Source: Rickettsiales bacterium
GTDB lineage: Bacteria > Pseudomonadota > Alphaproteobacteria > Rickettsiales > Rickettsiaceae
Length of the DNA: 36,722 bases
Direction: 5' to 3'
Assembly (NCBI GenBank): GCA_002402195.1
Contig: NVVL01000051.1
Location: 1-36,722, forward strand
Shown here: one piece after another, positions 7,116 to 14,648 of the stretch
Layout: each line of letters begins with the position of its first letter
How positions within the stretch are numbered: position 1 is the stretch's first letter
Notes under the pieces: model-generated
Databases searched by the model: none
What the model saw: the letters and a program-made list of their open reading frames with translations, nothing else
Told to the model about the DNA's origin: nothing
Position numbers and translations under genes: made by a program

Positions 7116-8810
7116 TTAGTCGATTTCCATGAGGGTGGCATCTCCAGCGAGATAAACTGGGGGTAGTGTGTCTGGGGTCTCTAAGGACTGGAGGTAGGCG
7201 ATAATAGCCGATGGAGGGAGATACTTTGCGGAGTCGTCAGATTGTGGGATAGCAACTTCACTATAAGTAAAGTCTACTATTAGTCTGCACAGGTCTTCAG
7301 GTATCTGGTTTCTAGATGTTGGGTCTTCAGGTGTAAGGCCTAGAATCGCATCTTTTGTGCTTACGAAATGATTGCCAAGAGTTGCAAGAGTTGCAAGAGA
7401 ATATTCAGGCTGAAGAAGCAACAAAAAATTAAATTCACCATATTCTAGGCAGGCCTTTATTACTGCGGTTTTTGTCTCTTCTGACATATTAATAAAGGCA
7501 GGAGTCAATGGATATGAGAGCTTGTCAGGCGCGCTACAGTCTAAATACTCTTCCAGCATTTTGGCTTTTTCCTTTTGTTTTTTGTTTGAAAACCCTGGTA
7601 CACACAGATGAAATAATAAAGAGTGTAATTTGTCTTCCTCGAAGTAGATTTTTATTACGAGTATTTGTACTTTTGGCTGTAGACCCCGAAATAAAGAAAG
7701 TGGAATCTTCAAAAAGACATCTAGATTGTTATAATCCAGGTACCTTTGTATTATTTCATCAATTAATGCTGTTTCTGTATGATCTGTTTGTAACATAAAG
7801 TAATTACTACAACTCATTAATTCTGTTAATCTATCAAGAGTATCAAGTGCCAGGACGTTGGTTAGTAGAGCCTTTTGTGCATTTGGCAACATATAGCATA
7901 ACATTCTTGCCATACACTTAGTAGGAAGGTGGTCACACAACTCAGAGGCAAAATCGGAGCCAACTAGATTTTTCTTATTGGTGTCACTTAGTTGTGTAAA
8001 AGCTGTGTGAAGAGATTCTTCGCTGACCAAATCAACCAATTCATTTAATTTTGTCTTGGTTGCATAGAGCTTAATTATTGGTGCTTTAGCAGGCCTTCTT
8101 AAAGCCTCGAATCCTGCAGCAAAATCATTATTGCCAAGTTTTAAGATAAAGTCACGTAGGCTTTCTGTGTCAGTATATTGACTGAGTATGACAGTTTGTA
8201 TAGAGGCTCGGAGTTTGCCAAATCCAGTAGAAAAATTATTATTATCAAGCTCCATAATTGCGGCATTTAGTTCATTTTCTCCGCTCAGGTATTTTTTAAC
8301 CAGCCATTTTTGTGAAGATACAGGAAGTTGTACAAGCCCCTTAGCAAAATTGTTTTCCCCTAATGCCTTGACTAAATCCTTAAGATTGTACTCAGTTGGG
8401 AGGTTCTCAAGGTATGATTCTTGTCGTGTTTTGCTTGTCTTTCTTTCTTTGAGGGCGCTAAGAAGATCATCGTGAGTATATGGAGCTGCTGCTTCAGAAG
8501 GAATATGGAAACGTGACGTGAATATTTCCTCTGGAGAAAGGTGTTGAGCGTCAAAGACTTTGGTTTCTACTTGGGTTAGCGGGTTGCCGGTAAGCAAGGC
8601 TGGTTGTGTAACGCATGCAGTGCTTTCGAGTTTGGCTCTCTTGACTTCTGCGGGCGGCGCTGATCCGTTTGAATCAGGCCTCGTATCCTCTTCGGATCTC
8701 TCGCGTTTGACTCCTATAGTAGTCTTGGGTTCCATAGCAGGCCCTAGCTTAACTCTTTTTGCCCCAGGCGCATCGTCTATTTCGGATCCTTCGCGTTTAA
8801 GACTTGACAT
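7116..8810 (-). CDS. Orphan helical-repeat protein with nuclear-localisation-like motifs; candidate host-directed effector
   Basis: I do not recognise the family. The protein is 564 aa from the ATG at 8810, which has GGGGG about 10 nt upstream; a GTG at 8819 is too close to that site. Residues 1-65 are charged and disordered-looking. They hold PGAKRVKLG (~15-23), VKRERSEED and EVKRAKLES, which resemble monopartite eukaryotic nuclear-localisation signals; the first is very close to that of c-Myc. Residues ~141-290 hold at least four helical units of about 37 aa with pattern L..LV..L..NNFA.GF..L.....K.LI..Y, and weaker units seem to continue. Near the end, IPEDLCRLIVDF (~503) looks F-box-like. 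No signal peptide or membrane segment is visible. It converges on flgL with 21 nt between. A secreted role is inference only. Confidence 0.7.
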   Translation of the reverse strand: MSSLKREGSEIDDAPGAKRVKLGPAMEPKTTIGVKRERSEEDTRPDSNGSAPPAEVKRAKLESTACVTQPALLTGNPLTQVETKVFDAQHLSPEEIFTSRFHIPSEAAAPYTHDDLLSALKERKTSKTRQESYLENLPTEYNLKDLVKALGENNFAKGLVQLPVSSQKWLVKKYLSGENELNAAIMELDNNNFSTGFGKLRASIQTVILSQYTDTESLRDFILKLGNNDFAAGFEALRRPAKAPIIKLYATKTKLNELVDLVSEESLHTAFTQLSDTNKKNLVGSDFASELCDHLPTKCMARMLCYMLPNAQKALLTNVLALDTLDRLTELMSCSNYFMLQTDHTETALIDEIIQRYLDYNNLDVFLKIPLSLFRGLQPKVQILVIKIYFEEDKLHSLLFHLCVPGFSNKKQKEKAKMLEEYLDCSAPDKLSYPLTPAFINMSEETKTAVIKACLEYGEFNFLLLLQPEYSLATLATLGNHFVSTKDAILGLTPEDPTSRNQIPEDLCRLIVDFTYSEVAIPQSDDSAKYLPPSAIIAYLQSLETPDTLPPVYLAGDATLMEID

Positions 8811-8862
8811 TACAATCACACCCCCAATTTATTACAAAGCTATTGTCATTTATTACGCATAC

Positions 8863-8891
8863 ACCATAGGCGCAACAAACAACCGAGTCAA
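8863..8891 (-). promoter_or_regulatory. Predicted sigma70 promoter of the 564-aa orphan gene
   Basis: On the minus strand TTGACT (8891-8886) and TATGGT (8868-8863) are separated by exactly 17 nt. The -10 is 4/6 to consensus and lies about 53 nt upstream of the preferred ATG. No competing promoter was as good. Confidence 0.5.
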
Positions 8892-8952
8892 TCATAAATT
8901 TAATTTCAACTTAATAAAACTCCATCCAGCAAAAACCTCCTTCCTTCCTCTA

Positions 8953-9447
8953 TCACCCTTTCCCTCTCACTGGTTTTCTTTCCAGGTCGAGCAGGCGTTG
9001 TTTGGCTTCGAGTCCGGCGGCGTATCCGCCTAGGGAATCGTCGTGCCTGACTATTCTGTGGCATGGAACTATGATCGATATAGGGTTCTGACCGACCGCA
9101 GAGGCGATGGCGCGGATGGCGGGCATATAAGGGGTTCTGGAGGCTAGGTCTTTGTAACTTATGGTCTCGCCGCGTCTTACTTGGCCGATGGCGCGCCAGG
9201 CATGTTCTTGCAGCTCCGAGCCCTCTAGCTTGCAGGGCAGGTCGAATTCGCCTATTTCGCCGGCTAGATAGGCTATTAGCTGCTGCTCTGTTTTGATGAA
9301 AAGCTGTAGATCGCTTTTTTCCTCCCATTCTGGTTTTATCTCCGGGAAGTATCTTTGGCCGGTTACGTATACTCCAGTTAGGTTGGTGCCATCTGAGACT
9401 AGCAGGACGCGTCCGACGGATATTTGGATATAGGAATAGTAAGTCAT
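8953..9447 (-). CDS. ogt: Methylated-DNA--[protein]-cysteine S-methyltransferase
   Basis: This suicide repair protein moves the alkyl group of O6-methylguanine onto its own cysteine. The active site is IIVPCHRIV with Cys129. It is preceded by the DNA-reading segment ISYKDLASRTPYMPAIRAIASAVGQNP in typical arrangement. The following LGGYAAGLEAKQRLLDLE also fits the family. At 164 aa it is a single-domain Ogt-type enzyme without an Ada regulatory domain. The ATG at 9447 starts a good N-terminal domain. It is transcribed toward the orphan repeat protein and is probably monocistronic. Confidence 0.94.
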   Translation of the reverse strand: MTYYSYIQISVGRVLLVSDGTNLTGVYVTGQRYFPEIKPEWEEKSDLQLFIKTEQQLIAYLAGEIGEFDLPCKLEGSELQEHAWRAIGQVRRGETISYKDLASRTPYMPAIRAIASAVGQNPISIIVPCHRIVRHDDSLGGYAAGLEAKQRLLDLERKPVRGKG

Positions 9448-9647
9448 ATAAATTACCTGATTTTCGTTTTTATTATATTGTTATTTTGAGTATATTATTA
9501 CATAGCAATTATCAATAATAAATAGATATGATTATAAATCAACATGAAAAAAAACAAAAGAGCAATTATATTACAGGTTAATAACTGATCTGTATTACTA
9601 AAAACATAGCCGAGCTATTTGTTTAAAAGCTTAGAAGCGCTCTTATC

Positions 9648-9770
9648 TTAAGTCTCACTGGGTTTCGCGGAAGATGGTTTTTCTTGTTCTTCTGGCAGGA
9701 AAAGTGGTCTTTTAAAACCACAGCTGGATAATAGAATGAGCATTAAAAGGATAAAAATATTTTGTTTCAT
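9648..9770 (-). CDS. lptM: LptM-type small outer-membrane lipoprotein (YifL family)
   Basis: A 40-codon gene. Residues 1-16 form a lipoprotein signal peptide (MKQNIFILLMLILLSS) with lipobox LSSC, so Cys17 would be acylated. The mature start CGFKRPLFLPEE fits the LptM signature CG.KGPL..P; one glycine is replaced by arginine. LptM binds the LptDE translocon and assists LPS insertion, matching the presence of kdsB. The rest is a short charged tail ending SAKPSET. It lies divergent to the tlpA-like gene and downstream of nothing obvious. Genes this short are often missed. Confidence 0.8.
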   Translation of the reverse strand: MKQNIFILLMLILLSSCGFKRPLFLPEEQEKPSSAKPSET

Positions 9771-9849
9771 GGTATTGTTAGTTATAAACTCTTAAAAAAG
9801 ATTCGCAGTATGCGATCATAGCAAATATTGGGTGCAAATAATATTAATT

Positions 9850-10593
9850 ATGTTAAAAACATTCGCTAAAAAATATATGGTGGCATTTACGCTCTTGTTT
9901 ATTACTGCTCTGCCCCTGAGCTCGAATGCTGCATCCGCCTCTATCACCAGGCATGACAGCTATTTAGATGAGGATAGTTATTTTTTCGACTCCGAGGGCG
10001 CAAAAGTATTTCTGGAGCGCTATGAGGGCAGCACGGTGCTTCTTGTTTTTTGGGCAACATGGTGCGGTGCGTGCGTTAATGAGATTCCAGTTCTTGATAA
10101 TCTTCAGAAGGATTTTCGCAAATTACCGTTTAAAGTAATCGCAGTTTCTGAGGATTATCATGGAGTTCAGGCGGTGCAGAAATTTTTTGAGGAAAAAGAA
10201 ATCCGTCATTTAGAAATATTTCATGATTATCAGAATCAGTTTTTCAAGGCTTTATCAATCAGCAGCTTGCCCACTGCGCTCCTGATTGATGCAAATGGAA
10301 AGATGAAAACCCGCTTTAAAGGAAGAATCAAGTGGCATGATGAGAAAATTCGCGCTATGATATTAAGTGAAATAGCTGGCAATCCAGAGACTCCGCATAA
10401 TACATACAAGCCACGCGAGCTGAATATGCAAGTGCGACCAACGCCCCCAGCGAATCAAAAAGTGCCCGCAAAGCAAGTAGCGCCAGCAGGGCAAGAAAAG
10501 CAGTCAGCGCCCATGAGGCAAGCGGCGCCCGCAAAACAAATAGACAATAAAGAGGTGAAAAAAAATGAGCAAAAAAGCACTAAATCAAAGTAA
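9850..10593 (+). CDS. TlpA-family thioredoxin-like protein, exported
   Basis: This is a periplasmic or membrane-anchored thiol oxidoreductase of the TlpA/ResA type. From the ATG at 9850 (247 aa; a GTG at 9832 is possible) a signal sequence covers about residues 1-28 (hydrophobic VAFTLLFITALPL, then SNAASA). The thioredoxin fold follows with VFWATWCGACVNEIPVL; the redox cysteines are Cys72 and Cys75. The cis-proline loop is SSLPTALLID, followed by GKMKTRFKG. The last ~60 residues are a Pro/Ala/Lys/Gln-rich tail with repeated PAKQ motifs, not part of the fold. The 3' end overlaps sppA by 29 nt. A small palindrome TCGCA-GTA-TGCGA (9803-9815) lies in the promoter region shared with lptM. Confidence 0.85.
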   Translation: MLKTFAKKYMVAFTLLFITALPLSSNAASASITRHDSYLDEDSYFFDSEGAKVFLERYEGSTVLLVFWATWCGACVNEIPVLDNLQKDFRKLPFKVIAVSEDYHGVQAVQKFFEEKEIRHLEIFHDYQNQFFKALSISSLPTALLIDANGKMKTRFKGRIKWHDEKIRAMILSEIAGNPETPHNTYKPRELNMQVRPTPPANQKVPAKQVAPAGQEKQSAPMRQAAPAKQIDNKEVKKNEQKSTKSK

Positions 10594-11500
10594 TAATACT
10601 ATAACAGATACTCGGCCTATCCTCTCCAGAACGGCTCCAACTAGGCTGGAACAAGTATTAATGGCGCTCCCATTTGGGTTTGGAAAGTCTCAGCCTGTTG
10701 TTGCTGTGCTGCGCTTAGAGGGTGTCATTGGCAAGGGTGGTGCGTGTCGGTCTGGGCTTAATTTCGGCGCGCTGAATAAGCTTATTGAGAAAACCTTTAA
10801 GACGGACTCGTTAGATGCGGTTTGTCTTGTCATCAACTCGCCTGGCGGCTCGCCTGTGCAGTCGGAGCTCATTGCCAGCAGAATCACTAGCCTTGCAAAA
10901 GAAAAGGACATCCCAGTATATAGTTTTGTCGAAGATGTAGCCGCCTCTGGTGGATATTGGCTGGCATGCGCTGGGGATAAGATCTATGCAAGTAAAAGCT
11001 CCATCATCGGCAGCATAGGAGTGATCTCCAGTAGTTTCGGTTTTCAGGATGCTATTGCCAAGCTTGGGATAGAGCGCAGGGTGTATACTGAAGGGAAGAC
11101 GAAATCCGTGCTTGACCCATTCCAACCGGCAAAGACTGGTGATGTGAAGATCATCAAGAAGCTCCAGAAGGAAATTCACAATCATTTTATAGATACTGTC
11201 CGCACCAGGCGCGGCGGCAAGCTGACTCAAAGCGATGATCTGTTATTTAACGGGGAGTTTTGGTGTGGTCAAACAGCGCTGGATTATGGGCTGATTGACG
11301 GGATTGATGATTTATATTCTTTCATTCAGACTAAATATGGCGATAATGTGAAGATCGAATATATAGAAAATAAAACCTCATGGTTCAAGAAAAAGCTGGG
11401 CATGCATAAAATAGCGAAAGAATTCGCTCAAGATCTTACGGAAACAGTACTGGATTCTGCAGAAAATCGCTTGATCCAAAGTAAGTTTGACCTGAAATAA
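10565..11500 (+). CDS. sppA: Signal peptide peptidase SppA-like, S49 family
   Basis: The serine-lysine protease degrades signal peptides left in the inner membrane. This is the short form (311 aa). The catalytic serine is Ser128 in VAASGGYW. The general-base lysine is Lys180 in [11 protein letters not shown]; the spacing of 52 equals that of Bacillus SppA. Also typical are [16 protein letters not shown] and [12 protein letters not shown] weak hydrophobic stretch (~31-52) could anchor it, but no clear transmembrane helix is visible. The ribosome site GAGGTG lies within the tlpA-like gene, and the 29-nt overlap suggests coupled translation. Confidence 0.92.
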   Translation: MSKKALNQSNNTITDTRPILSRTAPTRLEQVLMALPFGFGKSQPVVAVLRLEGVIGKGGACRSGLNFGALNKLIEKTFKTDSLDAVCLVINSPGGSPVQSELIASRITSLAKEKDIPVYSFVEDVAASGGYWLACAGDKIYASKSSIIGSIGVISSSFGFQDAIAKLGIERRVYTEGKTKSVLDPFQPAKTGDVKIIKKLQKEIHNHFIDTVRTRRGGKLTQSDDLLFNGEFWCGQTALDYGLIDGIDDLYSFIQTKYGDNVKIEYIENKTSWFKKKLGMHKIAKEFAQDLTETVLDSAENRLIQSKFDLK

Positions 11501-11510
11501 TCTTGAAATA

Positions 11511-12209
11511 ATGAGCAATTTCCGCGCAAGCATCCTGACGATCTTCCCTGAAATGTTTCCTGGAACTTTGGGTCATTCCCTCGCTGGGGCAGCTCTTGAG
11601 CGGGGTGATTGGCTGCTTGATGTAATTAATATCAGAGATTTTGGCCTGACCAAGCATAAAAATGTCGACGACACTATGTGCGGCGGCGGGCATGGAATGG
11701 TGATGCGCCCTGATGTGCTGGGAGCGGCATTGGACAAGGCGTTGGAGGAGTCGCCAGGTGCAAAGATATACTACCCATCCCCGCGCGGGATTCCGCTTAC
11801 TCAAGATGTTTCGAAGCAGATTAGCCTGGAAAAAAACATAATTATTTTGTGCGGACGCTTTGAAGGGATTGACGAGAGGGTAATTGATGAGTATAATGCA
11901 AACCAGATTAGCGTCGGCGATTATGTTTTGTCGGGCGGTGAGCTTGCGGCAATGACGATTCTAGACAGTGTTGTCCGGTTGCTACCTGGGGTGCTTGCAA
12001 ACCAGGAAACCTTAAAGGAAGAGTCGTTTGAGGTTGAGGAGGAAGGTTTAAAATTGATTGAGCATCCTCTATATACGAAGCCCTCTGTTTGGAGGGGGAG
12101 AGGGGTGCCAGAAATTTTACTTTCAGGAAACCATGCTGCGATTGAGGAATGGAGAAAGGCGAAATCCATTCAGATCACCAAAAGGCGCCAAAGAAATTTA
12201 TTAAAATAA
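11511..12209 (+). CDS. trmD: tRNA (guanine-N1)-methyltransferase
   Basis: TrmD makes m1G37 in tRNAs reading CNN codons, which prevents +1 frameshifting. It is a SPOUT knotted methyltransferase. Signatures present are [10 protein letters not shown] at the start, [18 protein letters not shown] (substrate loop), [13 protein letters not shown] and the knot motif [15 protein letters not shown]. The 232-aa length is normal. It begins 10 nt after sppA and precedes rplS, its usual partner. rpsP and rimM, which often lead this operon, are not nearby. Confidence 0.97.
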   Translation: MSNFRASILTIFPEMFPGTLGHSLAGAALERGDWLLDVINIRDFGLTKHKNVDDTMCGGGHGMVMRPDVLGAALDKALEESPGAKIYYPSPRGIPLTQDVSKQISLEKNIIILCGRFEGIDERVIDEYNANQISVGDYVLSGGELAAMTILDSVVRLLPGVLANQETLKEESFEVEEEGLKLIEHPLYTKPSVWRGRGVPEILLSGNHAAIEEWRKAKSIQITKRRQRNLLK

Positions 12210-12233
12210 ACTACTCATTATTAGGAGCTAAAA

Positions 12234-12629
12234 ATGACAAATCTAATCGACCAATTTGAAAAGAATCAGATTGAGAAACTGACCGCAAACAAAGAAATCC
12301 CTACATTCAGAGCAGGTGACACTGTGCGCGTGAGCGTTCGCGTGATTGACGGCACAACTGAAAGGCTTCAATCTTATGAAGGTGTTGTTATCGCCAAAAG
12401 AAACAGAGGAATTACTTCTTCATTTTTAGTACGCAAAGTCAGCCATGGCGAGGGTGTGGAGAGAAGATTCATGACTTATTCCCCTATCGTCGCTAAGATT
12501 GATGTGATAAAAAGAGGAATTGTTCGTCGTGCTAAGCTATTCTACCTCAGAGAGCTGAGTGGTAAAGCTGCAAGAATCAAGGAAAGAAAGACTTACGCAC
12601 CAGCAGCGCAGAAGAAGAAAACAGCATAG
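12234..12629 (+). CDS. rplS: 50S ribosomal protein L19
   Basis: L19 sits at the 30S-50S interface. The family core is clear: [32 protein letters not shown] and [16 protein letters not shown], ending [19 protein letters not shown]. The 131 residues include a short basic C-terminal extension ending AAQKKKTA. A strong ribosome site AGGAG stands 6 nt before the ATG. It is the last gene of the tlpA-sppA-trmD-rplS run, followed by a terminator at 12783-12823. Confidence 0.97.
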   Translation: MTNLIDQFEKNQIEKLTANKEIPTFRAGDTVRVSVRVIDGTTERLQSYEGVVIAKRNRGITSSFLVRKVSHGEGVERRFMTYSPIVAKIDVIKRGIVRRAKLFYLRELSGKAARIKERKTYAPAAQKKKTA

Positions 12630-12756
12630 TTGCTGGGTCTCTGCCTCAGGGTTGCTGGATTATCCCGGTGTCTGGGGTTGCTGAAATGGCTCTGGAGTCT
12701 GGTTTAAGCCTGTGGATGTAGCTTCCCAGAGCTAGAGGAGCTGTTGCAGTATATCT

Positions 12757-12783
12757 ATATTCTAGGAGGTGCATAGCTTCTTA
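12757..12783 (+). repeat. Terminal fragment of the stop-codon-associated palindromic repeat
   Basis: The stretch ATATTCTAGG followed by GCATAGCTTCTTA matches the right ends of the larger repeats at 19892-20040 and 32723-32889 (ATATTCTAGG...AGCTTCT(T/C)A). The opposite end is not clear between here and the rplS stop, so this is a degenerate or partial copy. Confidence 0.5.
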
Positions 12784-12823
12784 AATAAGCATCACGGGTT
12801 TTTCCTGCGATGCTTATTTTTTT
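12783..12823 (+). terminator. Rho-independent terminator after rplS
   Basis: An 11-bp stem AAATAAGCATC / GATGCTTATTT encloses a second short stem CGGG/CCTG around a TTTTT loop. It ends in seven T residues. It lies about 150 nt after the rplS stop and closes the sppA-trmD-rplS transcript. Confidence 0.85.
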
Positions 12824-13028
12824 GAGAGAGGATTTAGTATAGTCTTTGGTGGCAGGGTAGTGTTATTATATATAAGTAATATTGCTCGATACAACAACCT
12901 GGTAAGGTGGCTGTGATATTAGTCTGAATGTATGCGGGGCTTTAGTGGATAAGTGATTGATGGGCTTGAGGAGTAGGGCAAAAAGATGGTGGGTTTTGTG
13001 ATGGAAATAAAAAAATGCAAAAAAAGTT
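12824..13028. other. Intergenic spacer, no gene seen
   Basis: Roughly 200 nt between the rplS terminator and the promoter of the 193-aa orphan gene. No open frame with a ribosome site or family resemblance was found on either strand. Confidence 0.6.
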
Positions 13029-13089
13029 TTGACAAATGTTAGTTATTACGTAATATAGATAGTATGATTCACGCGAGTTGTTTGCGTGA
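13029..13089 (+). promoter_or_regulatory. Predicted sigma70 promoter and leader hairpin of the 193-aa orphan
   Basis: A perfect -35 TTGACA (13029-13034) is followed after 16 nt by TAATAT (13051-13056), about 60 nt upstream of the ATG. Just downstream, TCACGC and GCGTGA (13069-13074 and 13084-13089) form a 6-bp inverted repeat, either an operator or a leader hairpin. Confidence 0.55.
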
Positions 13090-13115
13090 TTTAATGAAAT
13101 TTAAAGAGGTGTGTT

Positions 13116-13697
13116 ATGTCTAGTATGAGAGTTGATTCTTCAGATGATAAGTTGTTTAGTTGGTATTTTGAGTCAATAAAAGAAGTTCTTGAAAATAAGC
13201 GTGGTAATGATGATTTTGATGTCTATAACGATTTTATGATGAATCTTGATCTAGCTGATAAAGCAGATGTTAATATACCTAAGCTTGCTACAAAATTGCT
13301 ATGTCAGCCCTTTGTAGTGTCTACTATTATAAAGCAGGTATTAAAAACAACATGTTCTCAGCATGTTCATGTTCCTAGTGTTGAGGAAACCTCATCATCA
13401 AGTGATGCTAATCTAAAACCTGATGATGCTACAATAACATTGGAAATGAGAACAAATGCTCTTGCAGCAGATGCTCCTGTAGAGCTTGATGATCTTGATC
13501 ACCCTGTTAAACGAACTCATGGAGCAAATGACACTCCGCGATCAATAGCTGATGATTCAGAGACTCTTGATGAAGTGTCGAAAGCTGATCAGGCTTCAAG
13601 CCAGCTTCGCTTCGTGTTGCGTTTGCAAGGAGGTGATGTAGAAGTATCTGGAGAGGGCTCAAGCACTGGGTTCACAGTCGAAGGTGACGCCTCATAA
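13116..13697 (+). CDS. Orphan acidic protein, function unknown
   Basis: I do not recognise a family. The 193-aa product has a helical first half (LFSWYFESIKEVLE; KLATKLLCQPFVVSTIIKQVL). The second half is acidic, Ser/Asp-rich and disordered-looking, with HPVKRTHG near residue 131. No signal peptide or membrane helix is visible. The gene looks real: consensus -35, a strong AGAGGTG ribosome site 7 nt before the ATG, and a long terminator hairpin right after the stop. Its autonomous unit and lack of operon partners fit an accessory gene. A secreted role is possible, but nothing in the sequence shows it. Confidence 0.65.
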   Translation: MSSMRVDSSDDKLFSWYFESIKEVLENKRGNDDFDVYNDFMMNLDLADKADVNIPKLATKLLCQPFVVSTIIKQVLKTTCSQHVHVPSVEETSSSSDANLKPDDATITLEMRTNALAADAPVELDDLDHPVKRTHGANDTPRSIADDSETLDEVSKADQASSQLRFVLRLQGGDVEVSGEGSSTGFTVEGDAS

Positions 13698-13710
13698 CCC
13701 CCGTCCCAAT

Positions 13711-13770
13711 CACCCTATTTCGTTCTACGAACCAGGGGAGCAGTTGCTCCTCTGGTTCTTAGGGTTTTTT
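13711..13770 (+). terminator. Strong terminator after the 193-aa orphan
   Basis: GAACCAGGGGAGCA (13729-13742) pairs with TGCTCCTCTGGTTC (13745-13758) with one G-U pair. An outer ACCCTA/TAGGGT pair extends the stem after a bulge. Six T residues follow directly at 13765-13770. It lies between convergent genes but has a T tract only on the plus strand. Confidence 0.8.
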
Positions 13771-13857
13771 CCTGGGAGGGGAGGTTTGAGTTCCTCGTTG
13801 TGCGGCTCTGCTGGCTTCTCAGGGTGGGCGCTTTCTCTATTCTGGGGCTAGGAGGCG

Positions 13858-14163
13858 CTAGCCATCTGATGATGTGTCCATTGATCGGGTGCTTTCTCCT
13901 GATAGCTCCATCCAGTGGATGCTTTGTCGTGGAAGGTTGCCTTCTATGCCGCCGTGCAGCCACTCTATTTCGTCTTGTAGCCGTTCTATTTTGTCTTGTG
14001 TTGAATGAATTTCCTTCAATATTATTTGAGTTTCTGCTTCTAATTTGTGAAGCTCAAATATGCTTTGCGCGCTATTTGCTCTTTCTGCTTTCATCCATGC
14101 GCGGAACCTTGAGCTTAAAGTCTCTTCTCGCTCGCTAGTCCCATTGCTTCCCTGTTTCGACAT
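13858..14163 (-). CDS. Orphan small coiled-coil protein
   Basis: A 101-aa hydrophilic product with no recognised family. Residues ~30-75 form a strong heptad coiled coil (LHKLEAETQIILKEIHSTQ, then KIERLQDEIEWL). The ends are Ser/Gly/Thr-rich. The start ATG is preceded by AGGT at about 7 nt. It converges on the 193-aa orphan across a terminator. Overlapping frames on both strands exist here, but this one has the best start signal and a protein-like pattern. Moderate confidence that it is expressed. Confidence 0.5.
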   Translation of the reverse strand: MSKQGSNGTSEREETLSSRFRAWMKAERANSAQSIFELHKLEAETQIILKEIHSTQDKIERLQDEIEWLHGGIEGNLPRQSIHWMELSGESTRSMDTSSDG

Positions 14164-14429
14164 TAAACTTACCTATAGTTAATTTGTTTTAACGTAACTC
14201 AAGGTGGTTTCAAAAGCAATCGTATATTAAATATATTTAATATAATCAACCAGATAAAATGCTGCGTGCACGAAAACAGCTAGTGTTTTTATGTCTATGA
14301 GTTTCTTTTTTTCTATTAATCTATTTAGATTATAGGGGTATGATTTTTTAACTGATTCATCACAAACAGCTTAAGAGCAGGGGGTGAGGTGGTTTATTCG
14401 AGCTAAAAATTTTATCCAGATTTCCTACA
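14164..14429. other. Intergenic spacer, divergent region
   Basis: AT-rich spacer between the minus-strand coiled-coil gene and the ABC-importer promoter. It has AT-rich self-complementary tracts around 14222-14245 (TATTAAATATATTTAATATA). No gene is seen. Confidence 0.6.
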
Positions 14430-14458
14430 TTGACTGTTTGTGCATCTTGTGCTATAAT
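14430..14458 (+). promoter_or_regulatory. Near-consensus sigma70 promoter of the ABC importer operon
   Basis: TTGACT (14430-14435), a 17-nt spacer, then a perfect TATAAT (14453-14458). It is the best promoter in the window. Transcription would start near 14465 and give a leader of about 184 nt before the first importer gene. Confidence 0.85.
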
Positions 14459-14521
14459 TGCACCTATTATAAATTACTATATTTAAATAAATGTCTTCAA
14501 AGCTTAACGTGATTAAAAACT

Positions 14522-14644
14522 TTTTCCTATTCGGGTTTTCCAGATTCATGGGCTATGGCTCATATTATCGATTTATCGCGTTTACCGCATATTGCTTCTT
14601 AGCAAAGCATTTATTAAAAATAGTTAATCTGACGAATAGGAAAA
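14522..14644 (+). promoter_or_regulatory. Long-range inverted repeat in the importer leader, covering the ribosome site
   Basis: TTTTCCTATTCG (14522-14533) is a perfect 12-nt complement of CGAATAGGAAAA (14633-14644). The stem can be extended inward by AGATT/AATCT after an internal loop. The right arm contains the AGGAA ribosome site of the gene starting at 14649. An 89-codon open frame (14491-14760) spans the structure and could act as a leader ORF, but it has no ribosome site of its own. Regulation by this structure is inference. Confidence 0.5.
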
Positions 14645-14648
14645 TAGA

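Noticed and set aside
8906..9328. 140-codon minus-strand frame over ogt
   Set aside because: Arg/Pro-rich shadow of ogt, which has the complete PCHRI active site.
9544..9588. 14-codon frame MKKNKRAIILQVNN upstream of lptM
   Set aside because: Too short, no clear ribosome site, no downstream gene on its strand that it could control closely.
13800..14138. 112-codon plus-strand hydrophobic frame
   Set aside because: Shadow of the minus-strand coiled-coil gene; Cys/Leu-rich composition and no ribosome site.
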